Below, piece by piece: positions 26,818-33,671 of a stretch of 35,881 nt of DNA. The DNA is from Deltaproteobacteria bacterium (GTDB lineage: Bacteria > Myxococcota_A > UBA9160 > SMWR01), in the NCBI GenBank assembly GCA_019313245.1, contig JAFDBP010000119.1:1-35881 (forward strand). Reading direction: 5' to 3'. A program made the position numbers and the translations under genes. Below the pieces are notes generated by a model, which saw only the letters and a program-made list of their open reading frames with translations, made no database searches and was not told the origin of the DNA. Numbering within the stretch: position 1 is the stretch's first letter; each line of letters opens with the position of its first letter.

Positions 26818-26901
26818 TCCGAAGCCGAAGACCAGAGACTGTGTCGTTGGCTCATGGGCGGCGATTGTAGCCGCGACAGCACGGCGCGCTCGCTGCCTCG
26901 A

Positions 26902-26932
26902 TTGGAAACCACCGCTCAGCCACTGCTACGAT
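26902..26932 (+). promoter_or_regulatory. possible promoter for the GT2 at 26962
   Basis: TTGGAA (26902-26907) and TACGAT (26927-26932) are separated by 19 bases and stand 29 bases before the ATG. The boxes are imperfect and the spacing long, so this is a weak call. Confidence 0.25.
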
Positions 26933-26961
26933 TCCGGCAAATCGAAAAACGAAGATACCCC

Positions 26962-27993
26962 ATGCCTCACGCGGCGCCCTCGATTTCGGTGATCCTGCTC
27001 TGTTACGACTCCGAGCTGTTCGTACGCGATGCGATCGAGAGCGCGCTCGCGCAGGATTATTCCGGCTCGCTGGAGATCCTCATCTCAGATGATGCCTCAC
27101 GGGACGGCACCTTCGAGATCGTTCGAAAGGTGGTCTCGGAATATGCGGGACCACACACGGTGCGGGTGCTGCGGCGCCAGGAGAACTCGGGGAGCAAGAG
27201 CGCACATCTCAATCACGTGTTCCCGGAAGCTTTGGGAGAGATTCTGATTTCCTTCGACGACGACGACGTCTCGCGTCCCGGCCGGGTGCGAAAGATCGTG
27301 GCCGAATTCGCGAACGAAGACGTGCAGGCCGTCTACTCCTCGTTCTCGTTGATCGACGAGAATGGAAGCCCACGCGGAACGGGCAAAGTGCCCCACCCCG
27401 CGCCCAACGAAGACGCCAGCCAGTGGTTTGCACGCGTCGACGCTTTCGCGGCAGGAACCACCCTGGCCGTGCGCCGGCGCGTCATCGAGACCTTCGGACC
27501 GCTTGACGCAGACGTTCACGAAGACATCGCGCTGCCCTTCCGCGCAAGCCTGCTTGGCGCCGTTGTCTTCATTCCCGAGGATCTGGTGATGGTCCGTCGC
27601 CGGGCGGAGAGCCTGACCTCCGACCTCGAGCGCTTTCGCTCGATCGCGGACTATCGCAAACGCATGCTGGCTGGAATCGAGCAAGCACGTCGCAACCTCG
27701 AGAGTCGGCGGTCGGATCTCGACATCGCCCTCGATCTGCAACCCGAGCGCAGTGCAGAACTGAAGAGACTGCGCTCTATCGCGGAAGATACCTGCGTCGT
27801 TGCAGAATCCACGGCAAAGCTTCTGGGCCCGTCTTTCTTCGAGCGCGTCGCTGCGCTCTTACATCTGATCCGACTCGGTGCATACCGTGATGAACTAGCT
27901 CAACATGCGTTCATCGCGCTGCTTCCCCGGACGTATCTGCGATATAAGCGTCGTTCCTTGGGCACCGCGACGTCAGATTTAGTTGGCAACTGA
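26962..27993 (+). CDS. glycosyltransferase family 2
   Basis: A 343-residue GT2. ISVILLCYDSELFVRDAIES begins the fold, LISDDASRDGTFEIV is the nucleotide-binding acidic motif, and ISFDDDDVSRPGRV carries the DxD. After about residue 230 there is a helical extension (AGIEQARRNLESRRSDLDIA and onward) with no glycosyltransferase motif. ATG 26962 was chosen over the upstream frame to 26575, which overlaps the divergent flippase gene. It is a single gene with its own upstream gap of 144 bp. The 218-bp gap after it holds no clear gene. Confidence 0.9.
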   Translation: MPHAAPSISVILLCYDSELFVRDAIESALAQDYSGSLEILISDDASRDGTFEIVRKVVSEYAGPHTVRVLRRQENSGSKSAHLNHVFPEALGEILISFDDDDVSRPGRVRKIVAEFANEDVQAVYSSFSLIDENGSPRGTGKVPHPAPNEDASQWFARVDAFAAGTTLAVRRRVIETFGPLDADVHEDIALPFRASLLGAVVFIPEDLVMVRRRAESLTSDLERFRSIADYRKRMLAGIEQARRNLESRRSDLDIALDLQPERSAELKRLRSIAEDTCVVAESTAKLLGPSFFERVAALLHLIRLGAYRDELAQHAFIALLPRTYLRYKRRSLGTATSDLVGN

Positions 27994-28211
27994 TTCCCAT
28001 GCTTCCAAATCGAGACTCCCGGAGGAGTCACAGTTTCTGTATTGGGAACCATGGCTACCTCGAGCATCATTGGGCGCGCTGGCCCGCCCTTCCTCTCATG
28101 CCCTGAAAGAAAGTCTCATGAAGAGTCTGTCACGCTGCCCCTGTGCGACGCGCCAGAAAAGTCCGAGACACTCACCTTCGGAAGCTGCAGTCGCCCCACA
28201 CTGAGTCAAAA

Positions 28212-29123
28212 TCACGAGCGCTTACGGAGGAATACTGCCCCGAACGTGTATTGCTGCGAGCGGTCGCTCGGCCATATCAGATAGGACTTACCATTGTCAT
28301 GAAAGGGCGTGTTGCCCACCACTTCGAATTCGTCGCTCGACATGAAATGACGGCTGACATCGTCGGGCGTGCGAATCAGATTCTCGGGTGAGTAGTCGAA
28401 ACCTGCACCGCCAAGGTTCACCCCCGGACCTCTATAATCGAATGTGAGCGAAAGCCGTCCACCCGGCTTGAGCACTCGGGCAATCTCGCGAAGTGCTTTC
28501 TGGCGATCAGCCGCGTCGAGGTGTTCAAATACGCAGATCGAGTACGCGCAGTCGAAGGCAGCATCCTCGAAGTCGAGATCCGTTATGTCCATGTAGTGAG
28601 ACGACATATTCCAGCCCATCTCGCTTGTAATCTCGTTGCCCGCCGCGACGAGACGCTCGTTCAGATCAACAGACCGCACGCAGGCCCCGTGCGAGGCCAA
28701 CTGGCAGCTGAAGAGCGAAGCTGTTCCGCCTGCATCCAGCACCTGGTGGCGCTGCTCGAGACGCGGCCCATGAGTCATCACCCAATAGGCCTCCCAATAC
28801 AGGAACCAGGGGTGGCGATCGTCGCTGGCAACCTCGTCCAGGGGCTCGTAGGCATCACCGCCGCGATTGATGCGCTCGACTTCCCCCGCTCGCCGCAGGC
28901 GACGCAACCATTGTCGCAGACTTCCTCGAAGTCGAGGAACAGGCCCAACCAACTCTTTCTCGGGAAGGGCACCGTACCACGACGTCACCGGCAGTTGACG
29001 TTCTTCTAGAGCCTGCGCGAACTCCGAAAGTTGGGAAACGAAGCGGCGGCCCGACTCGCTGAGCAGATCGTCCCGATCCATGCTCTTGTTGATCAGCGCC
29101 TCTCCCACGTAGGGACCTCTCAT
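28212..29123 (-). CDS. class I SAM-dependent methyltransferase
   Basis: A 303-residue protein. The N-terminal 120 residues are helical and polar with no family match that I recognise. The methyltransferase core follows: HQVLDAGGTASLFSCQLA (motif I-like, with AGG instead of GxG), VRSVDLNERLV (acidic post-I), FDCAYSICVFEHLDAADR (motif IV) and VLKPGGRLSLTFDYRGPG. A longer frame reaches 29201, but ATG 29123 (MRGPYVGEAL) seems the better start; ATG 29081 is also possible. Neither has a strong ribosome site. It is a lone minus-strand gene between gaps, so it may be a separate gain. Confidence 0.82.
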   Translation of the reverse strand: MRGPYVGEALINKSMDRDDLLSESGRRFVSQLSEFAQALEERQLPVTSWYGALPEKELVGPVPRLRGSLRQWLRRLRRAGEVERINRGGDAYEPLDEVASDDRHPWFLYWEAYWVMTHGPRLEQRHQVLDAGGTASLFSCQLASHGACVRSVDLNERLVAAGNEITSEMGWNMSSHYMDITDLDFEDAAFDCAYSICVFEHLDAADRQKALREIARVLKPGGRLSLTFDYRGPGVNLGGAGFDYSPENLIRTPDDVSRHFMSSDEFEVVGNTPFHDNGKSYLIWPSDRSQQYTFGAVFLRKRS

Positions 29124-29759
29124 GCTACAGCAGCTCACCGACCGCGAATATCGAGACGGACGCCTGAAAACCAATACCAGCGTACTGGTAAAGTCGGGCA
29201 ACGCAAAGACTCTTCCGCGAACGTACTCACCTTGCCTTGCCGGCCATGAAATCCTTGCACCTGCGCTTCATTGGCGACGCGCTGAATCCAGCTCATTGGG
29301 GTCGCCCGCGGCGACCAGAACACGCTCGGATTCCCGCCTATTCCGGGAGGTGGAGGATCTCTGGAAAGCGAAATCTGCTTCACCCCCGCCCGGCAATTTG
29401 ACAGAATCCAGCGCTACCGAGTCTGGCCGAAACCCCCTGTTTTACCTATTTGGCTTCGCCGCTCGGGCGAAAGCACGGCGGCGCCCCCCGTAGATTACGC
29501 AATCACGAGTGAGTCGCTCGTAATTGCCACTGGAGCAACGCGATACGTGATAAACTCGCTGCGTGGTTCCTTCGTTTCGCCTTGCGGAGGCAGCTCGATG
29601 GCCGACAATTCACTCGCAAGGCTGCCCAGCAACACCTTCAGGTGAGGCCGTGCGCAGCGCCCCTGCGCGGGCTGCGGCGGAGTAGATGGCTCGGCTGGGT
29701 CCCTGCCTTCGCTGGCGGGAGATACGACGTTTGAACTACCGAGATGGTCGATTGACGAC
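29124..29759. other. 636-bp stretch without a supportable gene
   Basis: The divergent gap between the methyltransferase and the AlkP-type gene. It contains an inverted repeat at 29175-29190, a TTGACA at 29398-29403 with no good -10 box, and a hairpin-like stretch near 29458-29478. An 88-codon minus frame (29495-29761) is open, but the + strand opposite is also open for about 50 codons, and no ribosome site or known domain supports either. Confidence 0.45.
29175..29190. repeat. short inverted repeat upstream of a methyltransferase gene
   Basis: TACCAG and CTGGTA flank CGTA, giving 6-base arms. It lies 52 bp upstream of the methyltransferase start (29123), where an operator could be. Arms this short arise by chance fairly often. 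Confidence 0.3.
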
Positions 29760-30989
29760 ATGATTCGATCCGATCGCCGCGTGTTGGTCTGCTATGTGCC
29801 CGGACTCGATTTACGCCGCATCTCGGATGCGGTGACGCCTACGATCGCGAAGCTGATCGGTCGCTATTCCCGCGTCGAAATTTCGACGCTACCGGATACG
29901 GAACTCGTCCCAACCCTCCTGAGCGGCGTCTATCCACATCAGAATCAAATCTGGCAGGTCAGTCTGGGCAGGCGCCAACGTCCGACCGCCATGCAGCGGT
30001 TGATCGATCACCTGCCCGATCTCGTGACGACCACGGCGCAATGCATCAGACAGAAGTTCGATCCCGATTTCGACCTGGCCGCAATCCCGCCACGCCGTAG
30101 GCGCGAGTTTATCCAGCACCGCTTCAAATACACACGAAGGGCCGCTTCACCTTCGATCATGGCGGAATTCAATGGTTACAAGAGCCTGTTCGGCCTGCTC
30201 GAGAGCGAATCGCGCTACACGTTTACCAAGCGCTTCGACGCGCTCGACTCGATTGCTCGAGAGATCTTCGAACGCGACTTGAGACTCGAATTCCTAGAGA
30301 TGTACGCGCTGGACCTCTATCAACACTGGCATCTCGATCACGCCGCCGGCATGCGCGAAGCTCTAGGCAGAACGGATCGATTCGTCGCGACTCTGCGCGA
30401 CGGCTGCGCTCGAAACGGGTGCACGCTCGTCTTGCTTGCGGATCACGGTCAGGAGCCCGTGAAAAATGTGATCCCCGTGGTGCAAACACTGCGTAGATCA
30501 GGTGTTCCGCAGGCGAATTACAGTTATTACTGCGAACTCGCGTGTACCCGGCTGTGGTTTCATACAGAGGATGCCCGCGATAGGCTGACTGCGATGCTCG
30601 AGGAGCTGCCCAGCTGCAGCCTGCTGCATTTCAGCGAGATGCATCAGTCGCATGTCTGTTTCGATGACTCCCGGTTCGGAGAGTATTACCTAATGGCCGA
30701 TGCGGGTTCGGTCTTTTTCCCCCACGATTTCTATCAGCCGTTCGCCAATCTCTACCTCGGCCTGAGCGATCATTCGCAGCGAAAGCGGATATTCAATCCG
30801 ATCCACCGGGGCAATCACGGGTATCTGCCGCATCATCCGTCCGAGAAGGGGTTTCTCGTACTGGCCGATGAGCACGCAACGCCGAATCGAGAGAACATGA
30901 CGCTAATCGATTTTGCGCCGACGATGCTCGCCTATCTCGGCGTCGAAATCCCAGCGCACATGAGCGGTCGCAGCGTCGTGTCGCAATGA
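29760..30989 (+). CDS. alkaline-phosphatase-superfamily (type I phosphodiesterase/NPP-like) protein
   Basis: A 409-residue protein carrying the metal-site order of nucleotide pyrophosphatase/phosphodiesterases: VCYVPGLD (D17), the nucleophile region VPTLLSGVYPHQNQI (Thr52), DLYQHWHLDH, LLADHGQEP and IHRGNHGYLP near the end, then DFAPTMLAYLGVEIP. No signal peptide is visible, so unlike most relatives it may be cytoplasmic. It overlaps the YbhN-like membrane gene by 4 bp, so they are probably made together. It may split or move a phosphate-linked group on a lipid or nucleotide sugar; the substrate cannot be read from sequence. Confidence 0.85.
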   Translation: MIRSDRRVLVCYVPGLDLRRISDAVTPTIAKLIGRYSRVEISTLPDTELVPTLLSGVYPHQNQIWQVSLGRRQRPTAMQRLIDHLPDLVTTTAQCIRQKFDPDFDLAAIPPRRRREFIQHRFKYTRRAASPSIMAEFNGYKSLFGLLESESRYTFTKRFDALDSIAREIFERDLRLEFLEMYALDLYQHWHLDHAAGMREALGRTDRFVATLRDGCARNGCTLVLLADHGQEPVKNVIPVVQTLRRSGVPQANYSYYCELACTRLWFHTEDARDRLTAMLEELPSCSLLHFSEMHQSHVCFDDSRFGEYYLMADAGSVFFPHDFYQPFANLYLGLSDHSQRKRIFNPIHRGNHGYLPHHPSEKGFLVLADEHATPNRENMTLIDFAPTMLAYLGVEIPAHMSGRSVVSQ

Positions 30990-31930
30990 ATGCATTCAAG
31001 ACGACGGCACGGTGTGCCTTCTCCCTGGTCGTATTCGCGCTCATCCTCTATCTGGTGGATGCCCATGGCGTCGTCGAAACGATCCGAACGGCTGACGCCG
31101 CGAGCGTGTTGATCGCAGCCTGTACCGCGTTGGGCGCCCAAGCCATCGCCGCGATCCGGTTGAGGCAACTCCTGGCGATGCAGGAAATCGCGCTCTCCGT
31201 GCGCAGAGTGTTCCTGATTGGACTCGCCGCGACCTTCTACGGTCTGCTGATTCCGGGCGGAACGGTCGCTTCGGTTGCGGCGCGTTTTGTCCAGCTCTCG
31301 CGCGACGCGCGCGTCGAGACCATCGCCGCGGCACTGGTCGTCGACCGCTCTGTCGCAGTGGTCTTCCTATTCGTCATTGGCGCGCTGACCATCGCATTCG
31401 ACAAAGCCGAACCCGCCTGGGTCGGCGCCATGCTCGCCGGGGTTCTCTGCGGGATTGGAATCTTCGCGATCGGGCGAAGAGCATTGGTGTGGTTGACGGC
31501 GCGGCTCGACGATCTCGCCAGCGATCGATCGCCGGGCCGAGTTCGCAGATTCGGCGCGCGCATCGGTCGGGCACTGTCGAACTACACGGCGGCCAGCGGT
31601 GCCGAGATCCGGATCGTTCTCGCAACGTCGCTGCTCGCGCACCTGTCCGGTTGCTGCGCCTATTACGCAATCGCGCTGGGCCTAGGCTTCGATATCTCGT
31701 TTCTGACGATCTGCTGGATTCGCAGCGGGGTGATTCTTGCGACGATGGTTCCGGTCAGCCTTGCGGGCATCGGCATGCGCGAAATTTCCAGCATCTCCCT
31801 GTTGGTTCCCCTCGGTTTTACCGAAGCGCAGGCCGTCGGATTCTCGATCTTGATCTTCCTGTCGACGTCGGTCCTCGTCGGCCTGATCGGCGGGTCATCC
31901 GAACTGCTCGGCGCAACCAGTCGTCGTTAG
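30986..31930 (+). CDS. LPG-synthase-TM/YbhN-like (UPF0104) membrane protein
   Basis: A 314-residue protein with about eight membrane helices. The hallmark lies in MVPVSLAGIGMREISSISLL (about 252-271), which matches the P-x-S-x-G-G-x-G-x-R-E region of the flippase-like domain shared by MprF and YbhN. GLLIPGGTVASVAARF (about 85-100) is the other conserved loop. Proteins of this family are thought to move lipids or lipid-linked products, or to act in glycolipid pathways. It overlaps the AlkP-type gene upstream by 4 bp and is followed by the pseudogene area. Confidence 0.88.
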   Translation: MNAFKTTARCAFSLVVFALILYLVDAHGVVETIRTADAASVLIAACTALGAQAIAAIRLRQLLAMQEIALSVRRVFLIGLAATFYGLLIPGGTVASVAARFVQLSRDARVETIAAALVVDRSVAVVFLFVIGALTIAFDKAEPAWVGAMLAGVLCGIGIFAIGRRALVWLTARLDDLASDRSPGRVRRFGARIGRALSNYTAASGAEIRIVLATSLLAHLSGCCAYYAIALGLGFDISFLTICWIRSGVILATMVPVSLAGIGMREISSISLLVPLGFTEAQAVGFSILIFLSTSVLVGLIGGSSELLGATSRR

Positions 31931-31961
31931 CCGAGATGAATCTCAATCGCGTATTGAGCGT

Positions 31962-32578
31962 TCAGTGATTTCGAGACTGGTTCAGCGCCTCGAGCGTTGC
32001 CTGCTGGAGTGCTGCGTGCTCCTCCGGCGCGACGACGAAGAAGAGTTCATTCGGACGAGGCGCTCGCCGGAAATAGCTGTAGTAGCGCTGCGGATCCTGC
32101 CACAACTCGTCGACCGTCCGTCGAAACCAGCGCAGCATGCGCATCGTCGGGTCGCCTCGATGGGCGCACGGCGCGTTCGCAGATCGTGCATCGCATCAAG
32201 GGCGAAGAGCTTGTCGACTTGTGCCTCGCGGTCGACCGCATGCGAATACACCGAACCGAATGAGTGCGGATTGGTGCCTCCGAACCAGGGCGGTAGGGTC
32301 ATCAGCGAATCAGCGGGTCCGTAGGGCCAGTATTCGGAGTAGACATGATGGTTGTTGTACAAGAGAATCTCCGCGTCCAGGCCCTCGACTTTGGCGAGGG
32401 CTTGCAGGAGCGAGCGGATCGTGAGCCGGTGATCGCGCGAGCCATCCAACACCGGATGAGGCAAGGCGATGAAGGCGGGCTCGATCCGCTCGATTACGTA
32501 CACGAGATCGGCAACCAGACTCTTCCAGCTCGATACCGCGCCAGGTCGTGACCAGGCAAAAAAGCCACGTGAGAGCAT
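31962..32578 (-). pseudogene. decayed PIG-L deacetylase (N-terminus lost, frameshifted)
   Basis: Minus-strand sequence from 32578 reads as the second half of a PIG-L protein: SLVADLVYVIERIEPAF, ALPHPVLDGSRDHRLT (the HxDH-like zone), then YNNHHVYSEYWPYGPAD and FGSVYSHAVDREAQVDKLFAL. Near 32145-32170 the frame changes: the continuation MRMLRWFRRTVDELWQDP to the stop at 31962 is in another frame. The N-terminal half with the HPDD zinc motif is absent, and an in-frame TAA lies just upstream of 32578. It breaks off next to the kinase fragment that starts at 32600. The gene is not functional as written, unless the shift is a sequencing error. Confidence 0.78.
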
Positions 32579-32599
32579 CTGGGCCAGTTATTTCCAGCT

Positions 32600-32808
32600 T
32601 ACTTCCTGCCGGACGGCGCTCCCAAACTATGTTGGGCCGACCTATAATGGGATTCGCGCAGCTGCTGGTGGCCGCAAAGCGCTTCCACACGGCGAGAAGC
32701 CTCGAGGCCAATTTTCGCAAGGCGCGGTTGTGTTTCGGACTCGGAACCCTCGCCTACGCGCTCGGCACTTTCGTGTGGTCCTGGTACGAGTTGGTCGCGC
32801 ACGTTCTG
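32600..32808 (+). pseudogene. frameshifted fragment of a sensor-kinase N-terminus
   Basis: Over 209 bp this matches residues 4-73 of the hybrid kinase at 33672-35879, in the opposite orientation. By hand I count about 24 mismatches plus a one-base gap in 210 positions (about 88%). The missing base is close to 32651, after TGGGCCGACCTA, which shifts the frame. Encoded residues after the shift (FGLGTLAYALGTFVWSWYEL) stay close to the intact copy. Several differences change amino acids, so the source was probably a paralogous kinase rather than a recent copy of this one. Similarity stops sharply at 32808. Confidence 0.8.
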
Positions 32809-33135
32809 ACTTGTATTGGTTGGAATTCGATGAGTTGCTTCGTTTCGCCCCAGGCCTGACCCGCGCCCGCCCACAACGCGACAGGTTCCCGGGTTGTTTG
32901 GCCCTTGTCGAAAGCCGGTTCCTTCTGCCGAGCTCGACCTGCGAGCCCGGAGAGCGTCGATTCCCGTTCGAGCGGCCGATTTCGTCTAGCGGCGCGGAGC
33001 TGCCCCTTGCCGTTCGCTGGCTTTGCTACACGCGATGGGCTGGATATCGCCCCCTGCTCGAGAAGCGGGGATTGTCACCCCGGGCCTCGAGAAAATTGCC
33101 TACGCTCTGGGTTGAAGAATGGAGGCCGATCAAGG
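32809..33135. other. 327-bp stretch without a supportable gene
   Basis: It starts where the kinase similarity ends and runs to the small coiled-coil gene. An open + frame continues across it from upstream, but it has no motif I know and is probably chance. The promoter of the coiled-coil/CooT pair should be here; I see no clear -35/-10 boxes. Confidence 0.45.
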
Positions 33136-33342
33136 ATGCAGTCTGACATGAGAGAGCTGGACAGCCTGCTCGATTACACCATCCGACACAACGAAGAGCA
33201 CGCCAAAGAACTGGAGAGTCTGGCCAGGAGGGCGCGAGAGCTGGGCAAAGAACGGGTGGACGAGGAGATCGAGAGGGGTGTGGAACAGCTGAACCAAGCC
33301 AATCAGAGCCTGAAAAGAGCTCTGAAGCAGCTGCGAGAATAA
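33136..33342 (+). CDS. small HNEEHA coiled-coil protein next to CooT
   Basis: A 68-residue, highly charged protein with no membrane segment. It reads LLDYTIRHNEEHAKEL followed by long runs of Glu, Lys and Arg in heptad-like order, so a helical hairpin or coiled coil is likely. The HNEEHA stretch, with two His and acidic residues, could hold a metal. Small proteins with this motif occur beside metal-related genes in my memory, but I cannot verify that here. GGAGG at 33121-33125 lies 10 bases before ATG 33136; a second in-frame ATG at 33148 is possible. It is 38 bp upstream of the CooT-type gene and probably in one transcript with it. Confidence 0.7.
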   Translation: MQSDMRELDSLLDYTIRHNEEHAKELESLARRARELGKERVDEEIERGVEQLNQANQSLKRALKQLRE

Positions 33343-33380
33343 CCTCAGCGTAAGCTCGAGAGGAGAGCGGAGGAAGCGCC

Positions 33381-33572
33381 ATGTGTTTGGCGAAGGCCTA
33401 TTTCAAGGATGGCGACGACGGGGAGCTTCTGCTGGAGAACGTGGCTTCTCTGGAGGTGAAGGAAGACTCGCTCGTGTTGACCACGATCATGAAGGAAACC
33501 CGGGAAGTTGAGGGGAGATTGAGCAGCGTCAATTTCCGAAACGGGAGCATCGTTCTCGAACGAACCGGCTGA
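33381..33572 (+). CDS. CooT-type small nickel-binding protein
   Basis: A 63-residue protein starting MCLAKAYF, with Cys2 directly after the initiator Met. The family is named for CooT, which binds nickel with Cys2 as a dimer and helps load the metal into CO dehydrogenase. The rest (LENVASLEVKEDSLVLTTI, EGRLSSVNFRNGSIVLE) follows the small beta-strand pattern of the family. Start support: AGGAGAGCGGAGG runs up to 33372, with good spacing to ATG 33381. No CO dehydrogenase or hydrogenase gene is nearby, so it may serve another nickel or metal user. Confidence 0.85.
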   Translation: MCLAKAYFKDGDDGELLLENVASLEVKEDSLVLTTIMKETREVEGRLSSVNFRNGSIVLERTG

Positions 33573-33671
33573 AGTAGGCCCGCGCACTGCGAGTGGCGCC
33601 GGACGCAACTGGTCGGCGAGATTTTCGCTACGTCGGCCGGAGTGAACTAGACGCGTAGCTCCCGATTCCGA

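Noticed and set aside
28105-28210. Stretch that could read TLPLCDAPEKSETLTFGSC, like the Cys-rich start of some methyltransferases
   Set aside because: Only about 20 residues, no downstream methyltransferase in frame on that strand, and no start signal.
29495-29761. 88-codon minus-strand frame next to the AlkP-type gene
   Set aside because: No ribosome site or domain; the opposite strand is also open, and its start overlaps the AlkP-type ATG.
32809-33135. Continuation of the kinase similarity past 32808
   Set aside because: Comparison with kinase residues 74 onward by eye shows no alignable match, so the fragment ends at 32808.
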